NCBI GenBank assembly: GCA_030434875.1
Contig: JAUISW010000001.1
Coordinates: forward strand, 2,119,501-2,183,500
From: Lachnospiraceae bacterium C1.1
Lineage (GTDB): Bacteria > Bacillota > Clostridia > Lachnospirales > Lachnospiraceae
Direction of reading: 5' to 3'
Length of the DNA: 64,000 nt
The notes beneath the pieces are model-generated. The model had not been told where the DNA came from, did no database searches, and saw only the letters and a program-made list of their open reading frames with translations. Below, piece by piece: positions 1 to 8,362 of this stretch. Position 1 is the stretch's first letter. Every line of letters starts with the position of its first letter. The position numbers and the translations under genes were made by a program.

Positions 1-55
1 TTGATTCCATAAGCTTATGTCCTACAAATCCACGTGCTCCCGTAATTAAAATCAT
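1..55 (-). CDS. NAD-dependent epimerase/reductase (SDR), 5' end only
   Basis: Only the first 18 codons lie in the window; the gene continues past the left edge. The reverse complement reads ATG then MILITGARGFVGHKL. This is the first beta strand and the GxxGxxG-type dinucleotide loop (GARGFVG) of an extended short-chain dehydrogenase, such as a sugar-nucleotide epimerase or dTDP-4-dehydrorhamnose reductase. A GGAGAA stretch precedes the ATG as a ribosome site. The substrate cannot be judged from this fragment. The Rossmann start is clear; the subfamily is inferred. Confidence 0.7.
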   Translation of the reverse strand, partial: MILITGARGFVGHKLMES

Positions 56-134
56 AATTCTTCTCCCTTCTTAGCAAAAAAATTATATCATCCCGATATA
101 GCCGCATACAAGAGGACATTTTCGGAACGACTAT

Positions 135-256
135 CTATAGGATTTTGTTGTTTCCTGTTACGTTGTTCGGTTTATCTATTTCCAACGAGAGCGTTCCTCG
201 TAGGAACTTTGAAGCGAACAGCGTAACAGGCGAAGCCTCTAAACAAAATCCTATAG
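135..256. repeat. MITE-like palindromic intergenic repeat, copy A
   Basis: A 122-bp imperfect palindrome bounded by CTATAG at 135-140 and 251-256. The arms share CTATAGGATTTTGTT and an inner CCTGTTACG-n-TGTTCG block. A small hairpin, GTTCC-TCGTA-GGAAC, sits at 193-207. A 49-base block at 186-234 recurs with two mismatches inside the larger element at 41,358-41,749, so this is a repeat family. No ORF is supported within it. It lies between the RR terminator and the start of the epimerase gene. Confidence 0.75.
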
Positions 257-273
257 GTTTATAATAACTATAA

Positions 274-303
274 AAAGCCGGAACTTTTCTCAGTTCCGGC
301 TTT
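274..303 (-). terminator. Rho-independent terminator after the OmpR-type regulator
   Basis: An 11-bp perfect stem, AAAGCCGGAAC (274-284) with GTTCCGGCTTT (293-303), is followed on the minus strand by a T run. It lies 4 bp past the stop codon of the response regulator and ends the comEA-like/RR transcript. Confidence 0.9.
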
Positions 304-307
304 GTGA

Positions 308-997
308 TCAGGATTGGAAATAATAGCCTACGCCCCATTTTGTGTGGACGTAGCGGGGATTGCTCGGGGACTCTTCGATCTTTTCGCGGAGACGTCTTAC
401 GTGAACGTCTACTGTACGCTCATCGCCCGGGTATTCCTTGCCCCAGATAGTGTTCAGAAGAACTACTCTTGAATATACTTTATTAGGATTCTTTGCAAGA
501 AGTTCGAGAAGATCAAACTCCTTTGCTGTAAGGTTAACTTCTTTATCTTTAACGAAAGTTCTGCGTCCGTCAAGATCAAGCTTGAGGCTGCCCTTTTCTA
601 TTACAGTTGAGGTGTCCTCTTTTCTCGTTGTCTTTTCAGAACGTCTTATAAGAGCTCTTACTCTTGCCTTTACTTCAAGGATATTGAAAGGTTTTGTTAT
701 ATAATCATCAGCTCCGTACTCAAGACCCAATATTTTATCCATATCATCGCCCTTTGCAGTCAGCATGATTATCGGAACATCCGAAAATTCCCTGACCTGC
801 TGACATACGTCAAATCCGCTGATCTTAGGAAGCATGACATCCAATACTATAAGTGAATATTCATTGCCCTTGATCATCTCAAGTGCATCTTCACCATTGT
901 ACGCCATCTCAACTTCGTAATCGTCCTGTTTCAGCGCAAACGCAAGTCCTTTTACAATGTTCTTTTCATCATCAACCAAAAGTACTCTTCTGCTCAT
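308..997 (-). CDS. OmpR/PhoB-family response regulator
   Basis: Cytoplasmic two-component transcription factor, 229 aa, the normal length of the family. The receiver domain (about 1-120) shows the acidic pair in LLVDDE, the phospho-acceptor Asp in VLDVMLP (about residue 52) and the conserved Lys in ITKPF. The winged-helix DNA-binding domain (about 130-229) carries LTAKEFDLLELL and the recognition helix TVDVHVRRLREKIE, ending in VGYYF. No histidine kinase is adjacent, so its sensor is elsewhere. The gene starts 9 bp after the ComEA-like gene and is probably cotranscribed with it. It resembles WalR/PhoP-type regulators, but the orthologue cannot be fixed. Confidence 0.92.
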   Translation of the reverse strand: MSRRVLLVDDEKNIVKGLAFALKQDDYEVEMAYNGEDALEMIKGNEYSLIVLDVMLPKISGFDVCQQVREFSDVPIIMLTAKGDDMDKILGLEYGADDYITKPFNILEVKARVRALIRRSEKTTRKEDTSTVIEKGSLKLDLDGRRTFVKDKEVNLTAKEFDLLELLAKNPNKVYSRVVLLNTIWGKEYPGDERTVDVHVRRLREKIEESPSNPRYVHTKWGVGYYFQS

Positions 998-1006
998 TGA
1001 TTATCC

Positions 1007-1690
1007 CTATATCCTTATCTTATCTTTAATTTTCAAAAAAAGTCCGTCCTTAATTCCGGCAACTTTTTTTATATCATCTATGCTTGCAAAGGCTCCATTG
1101 CTTTCCCTATATGAGATTATTGCCTCAGCCCTTGTTTCGCCTATTCCACTGATCGTTGTCAGTTCTTCGGCAGAAGCCGTATTTATATTAACTCTTCCGT
1201 CATTAGCTTCCTGACTTTCAGTCCCCCAGAGATCACCAGCGATCTCCCTTAAAGCTTCCGCTTCATTTCCTTTTTCATTTATTTCTTTTAATTCATCAAT
1301 TGTTGGAAATTTGATCCTGTCCCCGTCTGAAAGGAGCAATGCCTGATTTACAGCATCCTCTGCCGCATCTTTTCTAAGGCCGCCTGCTTTTTCCAGGACT
1401 TCAAATATCCTGCTTCCTTCAGGCATTTTATAGACACCCGGGCTTTCAACCGCCCCGCATATATAAACATATATGTCCTGGCTTACGGACTCCGCTTCCT
1501 CTTCGACAACATTATCAGAAATCGCCTCCGAGCTTTCATATTTTTCTTCAGATTCAAAAGTTGAAAGTTCAGTCTCAACTGCGGAATTCTGTCCGCAGGC
1601 CGATAAAAACAAGACGATAGTCAAACTTAAAAGCACCGTCACAACGGATTTCTTTCCTTCGTTACGGTGCCAATATAATTTTCCCGACAT
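1007..1690 (-). CDS. ComEA-like SLBB / helix-hairpin-helix lipoprotein
   Basis: About 227 aa. ComEA proteins bind DNA at the cell surface for uptake during transformation. The order here is: signal sequence with lipobox LSAC-G (Cys about 32 from the chosen start), an acidic Ser/Glu-rich spacer, an SLBB-type domain starting IYVYICGAVESPGVY, then a C-terminal helix-hairpin-helix pair (VNINTASAEELTTISGIG and the following GI-containing hairpin). I chose the ATG at 1690 because CAGGAG lies 7 bases upstream and the signal peptide follows at once; an in-frame ATG at 1729 lacks a good ribosome site. Anchoring by a lipid instead of the usual N-terminal transmembrane helix is unusual. No other com genes are in the window. 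Confidence 0.85.
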   Translation of the reverse strand: MSGKLYWHRNEGKKSVVTVLLSLTIVLFLSACGQNSAVETELSTFESEEKYESSEAISDNVVEEEAESVSQDIYVYICGAVESPGVYKMPEGSRIFEVLEKAGGLRKDAAEDAVNQALLLSDGDRIKFPTIDELKEINEKGNEAEALREIAGDLWGTESQEANDGRVNINTASAEELTTISGIGETRAEAIISYRESNGAFASIDDIKKVAGIKDGLFLKIKDKIRI

Positions 1691-1829
1691 TTCAATACTC
1701 CTGACTGCATTTCCGTCAGGCGCATTCAACCCAATTGCACTTTTATTCTACTCTTTGTATTCTAAAGATGCAATACTTTTTTAATATTTTTGAAATATTA
1801 GACTAAATTTAGCTTCTTGTCAGTCTTAT

Positions 1830-3029
1830 TTACGAAATTTTATCCAAAACCTTCTCTAAAACAGAACACATTTCATCGATGTCTTTCTTCTCAAAAACAA
1901 GCGGTGGAACTATCCTTATAATATTACTTCCTGCAGTGATCACAAGAAGGCCTTCCTTCTGGGCATCCTTTACCAGATCTCCGGCGGGCATATCGAGTTC
2001 TATTCCTCTCATGAACCCTTCACCGCGGACTTCTTTTATATGACTGTTCTTTGACTTGAGTTCTTCAAGCTTTTCGGTCATATAAGGCGAAAGCTCCTTT
2101 ACATGTCCTACTATATCCTTTTCCTCAAACTGACGGAGAACCTCGCAGACAGCCGCTGTCGCTAAAGGATTACCTCCGTAGGTTGAGCCATGATCACCGG
2201 GTGCCAATGATTTTTCTGCAACTCTTTCAGTCATCAGGAATGCACCTACAGGTATTCCGCAGCCAAGTGCTTTTGCAAGCGTAAGAATATCGGGCTTTAC
2301 GCCATATTTTTCAAATGCAAACATGCTTCCGCTTCTTCCAAGTCCACACTGGATCTCATCGATCATCATGAGTATATCATTTTCGTCGCAGAGCTCTCTT
2401 ACTCCCTTTATAAATTCCTCAGTTGCGGGATAAATTCCGCCTTCTCCCTGAATTGTTTCAAAGATTACGGCACAGGTCTTTTTATTTACAAGTTTTTTAA
2501 CAGATTCGAGATTATTGAACTCGGCAAATTTAATATGCCCTATTCCTGTTCCAAATGCTTCCCTGTAATGAGCGTTTCCGGTTACTGAAAGCGCACCCAT
2601 TGAACGTCCGTGGAATGAATGCTCCATGGCGATTATTTCGTAGTCTTCTGCCGGAGCCTTGCTGTATGCATATTTAAGAGCTGATTTAATTGCTCCCTCG
2701 ATAGCTTCTGTTCCGCTGTTGGTAAAAAATACCCTGTCCATTCCACTTATTTTATTTAGTTTTTCCGCAGCTTTTACAGCCGGAACATTATAGTAAAGAT
2801 TCGAAGTATGGATAAGCTTGTCTATCTGACTTTTAAGGGCATCATTATATTCTTTATTATTATAACCAAGCGCAAAAACGGCTATTCCCGATGCTGCATC
2901 GAGATATTTTTTGCCGTCTGTGTCATAAAGATATACTCCGTCACCCTTCTCAAGCACGATGGGATAACGGTTGTAAGTATGAAGAATATTGCTGTCGCCG
3001 ATCTTCATATATTCTTCTGTATTGCTCAT
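1830..3029 (-). CDS. argD: Acetylornithine aminotransferase
   Basis: PLP enzyme converting N-acetylglutamate semialdehyde and glutamate to N-acetylornithine in arginine synthesis. At 399 aa it has normal length for class III aminotransferases. Visible are the cofactor-binding FFTNSGTEAIEGAIK, the Asp of MMIDEIQCGLGR, the Schiff-base lysine in LTLAKALGCGIP and the GSTYGGNPLA loop. It is the last gene of the argC-GNAT-argJ-argB-argD operon and starts 3 bp after the argB stop, with AGGAGG upstream. Other omega-transaminases share the fold; the operon settles the assignment. Confidence 0.96.
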   Translation of the reverse strand: MSNTEEYMKIGDSNILHTYNRYPIVLEKGDGVYLYDTDGKKYLDAASGIAVFALGYNNKEYNDALKSQIDKLIHTSNLYYNVPAVKAAEKLNKISGMDRVFFTNSGTEAIEGAIKSALKYAYSKAPAEDYEIIAMEHSFHGRSMGALSVTGNAHYREAFGTGIGHIKFAEFNNLESVKKLVNKKTCAVIFETIQGEGGIYPATEEFIKGVRELCDENDILMMIDEIQCGLGRSGSMFAFEKYGVKPDILTLAKALGCGIPVGAFLMTERVAEKSLAPGDHGSTYGGNPLATAAVCEVLRQFEEKDIVGHVKELSPYMTEKLEELKSKNSHIKEVRGEGFMRGIELDMPAGDLVKDAQKEGLLVITAGSNIIRIVPPLVFEKKDIDEMCSVLEKVLDKIS

Positions 3030-3032
3030 TTA

Positions 3033-3926
3033 TCAATCCTCCTTAACTATAGCTGTTCCGATACCTTTCTCGGTAAATATCTCAAGGAGGAGACAGTGAA
3101 GTATACGTCCGTCGAGAATGATAACACTGTTTACGCCTCCGTTTACGGCATCTATGCAGTTTCCAAGCTTAGGAATCATTCCTCCGCCTATGAATCCGCT
3201 GTGAAGAAGCTCCTCCGCCTCTTTTCCGCTGAGCCTTGAAATAAAACTGTTCTTATCGTTAATATCTTTGTAAATTCCTCTGATATCCGTAAGAAATGCA
3301 AGCTTTTCAGCCTTCAGAGCCTTTGCTACCGCACATGCGGCATCATCTGCATTTACATTATAGGTATCAAAATTTTCATCCATGCCTACCGGACATACTA
3401 CCGGCAGGAAATCTTTTTCAAGGAGATCTGAAAGGATCGTAGGATCAACACTCACTACCTCGCCAACATATCCGATATCTTTGCCTTCGGAATATTTTTT
3501 CTTAACCTTAAGGAGTCCGCCGTCTTTTCCGGAAACTCCTACAGCTCTTACTCCAAGACTTTGAACAAGCTGTACGAGACCTTTGTTCACCTTATTGAGA
3601 ACCATTTCCGCAACTTCCATGGTCTCTGAATCTGTAACTCTTAAGCCATTTACAAAATTAGGTTCCATGCCTACTTTTTCTACCCAGCGGCTTATTTCTT
3701 TTCCACCGCCGTGTACTATTACAGGCTTAAATCCTACAAGCTTTAAGAGGGTCACGTCCTTTATGACATTTTCTCTCAGAACATCTGAAGTCATAGCGGA
3801 TCCGCCATATTTTACAACTATTATCTTTCTGTTAAATTTCTGTATATAAGGCAGTGCCTCTATGAGCACGCTTGCTTTTTCCTGGACTTCTTTCATCTGT
3901 TCCTCTGCCAATGCCTGTCCTTCCAT
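3033..3926 (-). CDS. argB: Acetylglutamate kinase
   Basis: Phosphorylates N-acetylglutamate using ATP; in many bacteria this is the arginine-inhibited step. It has 297 aa of the amino-acid kinase fold. The phosphate-binding [10 protein letters not shown] lies near residue 38, [13 protein letters not shown] is the substrate Gly-rich loop, and [15 protein letters not shown] and GMIPKLG are in the C-terminal half. The N-terminal extension ([18 protein letters not shown]) looks like the mobile helix of arginine-sensitive enzymes, so feedback inhibition is plausible but inferred. Strong GAGGAGGAG ribosome site; 15 bp after argJ and 3 bp before argD. Confidence 0.96.
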   Translation of the reverse strand: MEGQALAEEQMKEVQEKASVLIEALPYIQKFNRKIIVVKYGGSAMTSDVLRENVIKDVTLLKLVGFKPVIVHGGGKEISRWVEKVGMEPNFVNGLRVTDSETMEVAEMVLNKVNKGLVQLVQSLGVRAVGVSGKDGGLLKVKKKYSEGKDIGYVGEVVSVDPTILSDLLEKDFLPVVCPVGMDENFDTYNVNADDAACAVAKALKAEKLAFLTDIRGIYKDINDKNSFISRLSGKEAEELLHSGFIGGGMIPKLGNCIDAVNGGVNSVIILDGRILHCLLLEIFTEKGIGTAIVKED

Positions 3927-3941
3927 AATACTCCTCCTCTT

Positions 3942-5168
3942 TTAAGATCTGTAATCTGCATTTATCTTCACATAGTCATAAGTAAGGTCACAGCCCCATG
4001 CTGTTGCCTCTGCTTCACCCATTTTCATATCGGCAGTTACATGTACTGCCTTCTCCGACAATATCTTTGTTGCTTCCTCTTCGCTGTAATCTGTCTGAAC
4101 ACCATCTTTGAAGATAAGCATCTTTCCTGCTGCACTTTCAAACCAAAGTTCTATCTTATCGGGATCAAACTGCACACCTGAATACCCCAATGCACAAAGT
4201 ATTCTTCCCCAGTTTGCATCATGTCCGAATATGGCAGCTTTCGTAAGTGAAGAAGTTATTACGGACTTTGCAAGTACCTTCGCGTGCTCTTTGCTGTCTG
4301 CTCCGACTACCTGAACCTCGAAAAGAGCTGTTGCACCTTCTCCGTCCGCTGCCATCATTTTAGCCAGACCGGTATTTACGTAATTCAGCGCTTCCTTAAA
4401 CTTTTCGTAATCCTCATTTTTCTCACTTATCCTGGCATTTCCTGCCATGCCGTTTGCCATAACGAGGAGAGTATCATTTGTGGAAGTATCACCGTCCACA
4501 GAGATCATGTTAAAGGTGTCCTGAACATTTTCGGAAACGAGCTCCTGAAGAAGCTTTCCGTCTATATCCGCATCTGTTGCAACATAAGCGAGCATCGTAC
4601 ACATATTAGGGTGGATCATTCCGGATCCCTTTGACATTCCTCCGACTGTGACTGTTTTTCCGCCGATCTCAACGCTTACCGCGATTTCCTTCGGATGCGT
4701 ATCCGTAGTCATTATCGCTCTTGCTGCCTCATTTCCCGCTGACAGCTCTGACTTGAGTTTTCCGCTTAGATCCTTTATTCCGGCTTTAAGCTTATCCATT
4801 TTAAGCTGCATTCCGATAACGCCTGTCGAGCCTACAAGGACGTCATCTGTCTTTATTCCTAAAAGCTCTGCTGCGCACTCAGCGCTCTCCCTACAGTATT
4901 TAAGACCCTGCTCACCGGTGCAGGCATTTGCTATTCCCGAATTTACAACCACTGCCTGGGCAGTTCCCTTTTCCTTAACTATATCTCTGTCCCATATTAC
5001 GGGTGCAGCCTTTACTACATTCGTCGTGAAAGTTCCTGCGACATTGAAAGGCTTTTCCGAATAGATCATTGCCATATCCATTCTGCCCTGATATTTAATT
5101 CCCGCTGCCGTTCCTGCGGCACTGAAACCCTTTGCAGCTGTCACTCCGCCATTTTCAATAATATTCAT
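3942..5168 (-). CDS. argJ: Glutamate N-acetyltransferase / amino-acid acetyltransferase ArgJ
   Basis: Transfers acetyl from N-acetylornithine to glutamate, recycling the acetyl group in arginine synthesis. The self-cleavage site of this Ntn-hydrolase-like family is visible in SKGSGMIHPNMCTMLAYV, with the nucleophilic Thr after Cys. Other conserved blocks are NSGIANACTGEQG, VDGDTSTNDT and GHDANWGRI. A GTG at 5180 overlaps the upstream stop, but the ATG at 5168 has GAGGA five bases before it and is preferred (about 408 aa). Whether it also uses acetyl-CoA cannot be told from sequence. It sits between the GNAT gene and argB. Confidence 0.95.
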   Translation of the reverse strand: MNIIENGGVTAAKGFSAAGTAAGIKYQGRMDMAMIYSEKPFNVAGTFTTNVVKAAPVIWDRDIVKEKGTAQAVVVNSGIANACTGEQGLKYCRESAECAAELLGIKTDDVLVGSTGVIGMQLKMDKLKAGIKDLSGKLKSELSAGNEAARAIMTTDTHPKEIAVSVEIGGKTVTVGGMSKGSGMIHPNMCTMLAYVATDADIDGKLLQELVSENVQDTFNMISVDGDTSTNDTLLVMANGMAGNARISEKNEDYEKFKEALNYVNTGLAKMMAADGEGATALFEVQVVGADSKEHAKVLAKSVITSSLTKAAIFGHDANWGRILCALGYSGVQFDPDKIELWFESAAGKMLIFKDGVQTDYSEEEATKILSEKAVHVTADMKMGEAEATAWGCDLTYDYVKINADYRS

Positions 5169-5176
5169 AGCATTCC

Positions 5177-5692
5177 TCACTCGTTGAATTTCTCTATGTT
5201 TTCATTATTCAGTGTAAAATCATAGTAATTAAGATCAAGGCGCTGTTTCCAGCCTATGCCTTTCCAAAAGGCATTTCCCACATCATTCTGGGTAAATGCG
5301 ATAAGTGCAACCTTATTTATTTTTTCTTTTTTTAATGCCTGCATTGCAAGAACCACCATCGCCTTGCCTATTCCATGCATTCTGTATTCTTCCGAAACAC
5401 AGACATGATAAAATGTCGCTCTTCTTCCGTCGTGTCCGCAGAGGATCGCTCCGACTATTTTTCCCTCAGCCTCAGCAACGATCGATGTTGCGGGATTTCT
5501 GGCAAGAAATCTTTTTACTCCTTCAAAACTGTCATCTATAGAACGCATTGAAAAACCTTTTATTGTTTTCCATAATGCATAAACGCCGTCATAGTCATCT
5601 ATTGTCATTGTGCGAACACTGAATTTCATTTTCTTATCTTCCCTTTTTGCAGGTCTTCTTTTTAAGGCCTGTCTTTTATTCATAAGTCTCAT
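5177..5692 (-). CDS. GNAT acetyltransferase embedded in the arg operon
   Basis: An acetyl-CoA-dependent N-acetyltransferase of up to 171 aa, resembling the small YpeA-like group. The acetyl-CoA loop is EEYRMHGIGKAMV, preceded by GHDGRRATFYHVCV. The first ATG (5692) overlaps the argC stop as TAATG. A second ATG at 5629 gives a product that starts right at the domain (MKFSVRTMTIDDYDG) and has GGGAAG upstream; the basic 21-residue leader of the longer form may be untranslated. The stop overlaps argJ. Its place between argC and argJ suggests an acetylation role in arginine synthesis, possibly a short N-acetylglutamate synthase, but this is inference. Confidence 0.85.
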   Translation of the reverse strand: MRLMNKRQALKRRPAKREDKKMKFSVRTMTIDDYDGVYALWKTIKGFSMRSIDDSFEGVKRFLARNPATSIVAEAEGKIVGAILCGHDGRRATFYHVCVSEEYRMHGIGKAMVVLAMQALKKEKINKVALIAFTQNDVGNAFWKGIGWKQRLDLNYYDFTLNNENIEKFNE

Positions 5693-6732
5693 TACGGTAC
5701 CATCGGAATGGCTGTTAAGCCCATTGACTCCTCAAATCCAAACATTATGTTCATATTCTGTACTGCCTGTCCTGCAGCTCCCTTTACAAGGTTATCAAGT
5801 GCTCCCATCATAACGACTCTTCCGGTTCTCTTATCAACCTTCCAGCTGATATCGGTAAAGTTGCTTCCCTCGACAAATCTAGTCTCCGGCGGAAGTCCTT
5901 CTTTCATAAGTCTGATGAATTTTTCTGTTCCGTAGTGCTTTACATAAGCTGCCTTTATGTCTGAATCTGTAACACCCTCTTTTAAGCTTGCTGTTTCTGT
6001 TGCAAGTATTCCCCTGTTCATCGGCACGAGATGAGGTGTGAAATTTATCATTACAGGACTTTCGAATGCATATCCCAGCTGCTCCTCTATCTCAGGTGTG
6101 TGACGGTGAGTCGTAACACCGTAAGCTTTTGCGCTTTCATTTACTTCGCAGAAAAGATTAGGAACCTTTGCCCCTCTTCCTGCTCCTGATACTCCAGAAA
6201 GTGCATTTATTATAAGTGTATTTGGATCTATGAGCTTTTCCTTTACCAGCGGATAAGCTGTAAGTATCGAACATGTTGTAAAGCATCCGGGATTTGCAAG
6301 CAAACGGGTATTTTTGATCTTTTCCCTGTTTACTTCGCAAAGTCCGTAAACTGCCTTTTCTATAAGTTCCGGTGACTCATGTTTGATCCCGTACCATTCT
6401 TCATAGATTGAAACGTCCTTTATTCTGTAATCTGCTGAAAGGTCTATGAATTTAGCCTTCGAAAGAAGCTTTTCATTTAACATGCTTCCAAGATACCCCT
6501 GAGGAGTTGCGGTAAATACCACATCTACTCTATCGACCAGCTCATAAATGCTGTCAGCGACACAGTCCATATCGATAAGTTCAAAAAGATTTCTATATAT
6601 ATCAGTAAATTTCTGTCCGGCAAAACTTTTTGAAACAAGCCATTCAATTTTTACTTCTCTGTGACCTAAAAGAAGTCTCACTATCTCATTTCCCGCATAC
6701 CCTGTAGCTCCTATTATTCCGGCTTTAATCAT
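5692..6732 (-). CDS. argC: N-acetyl-gamma-glutamyl-phosphate reductase
   Basis: NADPH-dependent reduction of acetylglutamyl phosphate to the semialdehyde. It has 346 aa. The N-terminal IIGATGYAGNEIVRLL is the NADP-binding loop, and the catalytic Cys is in ANPGCFTTCSIL (about residue 148). Further family blocks are GVSGAGRGAK and TPHLVPMNRGILAT. It is first in the arg operon, with GGAGG before the ATG and a minus-strand promoter at 6790-6818. ARG-box-like sites lie in the 323-bp gap to the divergent argG. Confidence 0.97.
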   Translation of the reverse strand: MIKAGIIGATGYAGNEIVRLLLGHREVKIEWLVSKSFAGQKFTDIYRNLFELIDMDCVADSIYELVDRVDVVFTATPQGYLGSMLNEKLLSKAKFIDLSADYRIKDVSIYEEWYGIKHESPELIEKAVYGLCEVNREKIKNTRLLANPGCFTTCSILTAYPLVKEKLIDPNTLIINALSGVSGAGRGAKVPNLFCEVNESAKAYGVTTHRHTPEIEEQLGYAFESPVMINFTPHLVPMNRGILATETASLKEGVTDSDIKAAYVKHYGTEKFIRLMKEGLPPETRFVEGSNFTDISWKVDKRTGRVVMMGALDNLVKGAAGQAVQNMNIMFGFEESMGLTAIPMVP

Positions 6733-6789
6733 AAAAAGATACCTCCAACTTTATATAGATAGGAAAGACTTTTTGTCTCTCACGCTAAT

Positions 6790-6818
6790 ACTTTACACTT
6801 TTAAAGTACGAAAGACAA
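6790..6818 (-). promoter_or_regulatory. Predicted sigma-A promoter of the argC operon
   Basis: On the minus strand TTGTCT (6818-6813) and TAAAGT (6795-6790) are 17 bp apart, about 58 bp before the argC start. ARG-box-like sequences begin about 30 bp upstream of the -35 element. Confidence 0.55.
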
Positions 6819-6846
6819 GTTATTCTTAAATTCAATCAATTATGTC

Positions 6847-6947
6847 TTTGCATAAATATACACTCTATTTTGCATAAATGCAACTATTATGCATATTTTT
6901 ATGAATTTTGTACAACTTTTGTGGATTTTAATGCATATTATTTCACT
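6847..6947. promoter_or_regulatory. Cluster of ARG-box-like ArgR/AhrC sites
   Basis: The consensus for ArgR half-site pairs is TNTGNATWWWWATNCANW. TTTGCATAAATATACACT at 6847-6864 fits every specified position. AATGCATATTATTTCACT at 6930-6947 fits with two deviations and touches the argG -35 element. Two further partial sites lie between them (TTTGCATAAATGCA from 6869, and TATGCATA with ATGAAT at about 6888-6906). This supports arginine-dependent control of both argC and argG. Binding is inferred from the motif only. Confidence 0.65.
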
Positions 6948-6975
6948 TGCGTAAAAGCTTTTACTGATGTATTCT
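6947..6975 (+). promoter_or_regulatory. Predicted sigma-A promoter of argG
   Basis: TTGCGT (6947-6952) and TATTCT (6970-6975) are separated by 17 bp, about 80 bp before the argG ATG. The -35 element abuts an ARG-box-like sequence, so ArgR bound there would block RNA polymerase. Confidence 0.6.
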
Positions 6976-7055
6976 ATTCTTAGAAGTCAACGATATGACT
7001 CAGATATCATATTGAAAACCAATCAAAATAATATAAGAAACGGAGAGTATTCGCT

Positions 7056-8279
7056 ATGGCAGAAAAAGAAAAGGTAATACTTGCATACTCGGGCGGACTT
7101 GATACTACTGCTATCATCCCCTGGCTTAAGGAGAACTACAATTATGATGTTGTATGTGTCTGCATTGACTGCGGACAGGAAGAAGAGCTGGACGGACTCG
7201 AGGAAAGAGCTAAATCCTGTGGTGCATCCAAACTTTATATAGAAGATGTTTGCGATGAATTTGCAGATGAATATATCCTTCCCTGTGTTCAGGCTCATGC
7301 AGTTTATGAAAATGAATACCTTCTTGGTACATCAATGGCCCGTCCTCTTATCGCTAAGAAACTCGTAGAGATCGCCCGCAAGGAAAAAGCTGTTGCGATC
7401 TGCCATGGCGCTACAGGTAAGGGAAATGACCAGATCCGTTTCGAGCTCGGCATCAAAGCTCTCGCTCCTGACTTAAAGATCATTGCTGCATGGCGTGATC
7501 CCAAATGGACAATGGATTCACGTGAGTCAGAGATCGCATACTGCCGCGAGCACGGCATCAATCTGCCTTTCTCAGCTGACAGTTCCTACAGCCGTGACCG
7601 TAACTTATGGCATATAAGCCACGAAGGTCTTGAGCTTGAGGATCCTTCATTAAAGCCTAACTATCCTCACCTCCTCGTTCTCGGTGTTCGTCCTGAGGAT
7701 GCTCCGGAACAGGGTGAAGATGTTACAATGACTTTCGAAAAGGGTGTTCCGGTTTCTGTTAACGGCGAGAAGATGAAGCTTTCCGATATCATCCGTACCT
7801 TAAACAAGCTCGGCGGAAAACATGGTGTCGGCATAATCGATATCGTAGAAAACCGTGTTGTAGGTATGAAGAGCCGCGGCGTTTATGAGACTCCCGGCGG
7901 AACCATTCTCTACGCTGCACACCAGCAGTTAGAAGAACTTATCCTCGACAGGGAATGCATGCGTATAAAGAAGCGTGTATCCGATGAGCTTGCGCAGCTT
8001 GTATATGAAGGCAAATGGTTCTCTCCTCTCCGTGAGGCACTCTGCGCTTTCATCAAGTCAACACAGACTTATGTTACAGGTGAAGTAAAGTTCAAGCTTT
8101 ACAAGGGCAATATCATCAAAGCAGGTGAATCTTCACCTTATTCACTCTATAACGAAAGCCTTGCTTCCTTCAAGACAGGTGACCTTTATGATCATCACGA
8201 TGCAGAGGGATTCATCACTCTCTTCGGTCTTTCAACCAAGGTTCGTGCTATGAAGCAGGCAGAAGTCAATAATAAATAA
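7056..8279 (+). CDS. argG: Argininosuccinate synthase
   Basis: Joins citrulline and aspartate using ATP, the penultimate step of arginine synthesis. It has 407 aa, normal length. The ATP pyrophosphatase loop is LAYSGGLDTTAIIPWL at residues 9-24; ICHGATGKGNDQIRFE and ADSSYSRDRNLWHIS are substrate-binding blocks, and GRxETPGG-type sequence (GVYETPGGTILY) lies in the C-terminal half. The ATG follows GGAGAG. It is divergent from the argC operon; argF and argH are not in the window and must lie elsewhere. Confidence 0.98.
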   Translation: MAEKEKVILAYSGGLDTTAIIPWLKENYNYDVVCVCIDCGQEEELDGLEERAKSCGASKLYIEDVCDEFADEYILPCVQAHAVYENEYLLGTSMARPLIAKKLVEIARKEKAVAICHGATGKGNDQIRFELGIKALAPDLKIIAAWRDPKWTMDSRESEIAYCREHGINLPFSADSSYSRDRNLWHISHEGLELEDPSLKPNYPHLLVLGVRPEDAPEQGEDVTMTFEKGVPVSVNGEKMKLSDIIRTLNKLGGKHGVGIIDIVENRVVGMKSRGVYETPGGTILYAAHQQLEELILDRECMRIKKRVSDELAQLVYEGKWFSPLREALCAFIKSTQTYVTGEVKFKLYKGNIIKAGESSPYSLYNESLASFKTGDLYDHHDAEGFITLFGLSTKVRAMKQAEVNNK

Positions 8280-8291
8280 TCAGTTTTACAG

Positions 8292-8328
8292 GCACCGGAA
8301 TGGCTTAAAAGTCATTTCGGTGCTTTTG
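8292..8328 (+). terminator. Rho-independent terminator after argG
   Basis: An 11-bp stem, GCACCGGAATG (8292-8302) with CATTTCGGTGC (8313-8323), is followed by TTTTGTTGTT. It separates argG from the LytTR gene. Confidence 0.9.
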
Positions 8329-8362
8329 TTGTTATATTTTAATATTTAAGGGGTATAAATTT

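Noticed and set aside
6158..6340. Lys/Arg-rich small ORF opposite or inside argC
   Set aside because: It lies wholly within argC in another frame, has no ribosome site and no protein-like pattern.
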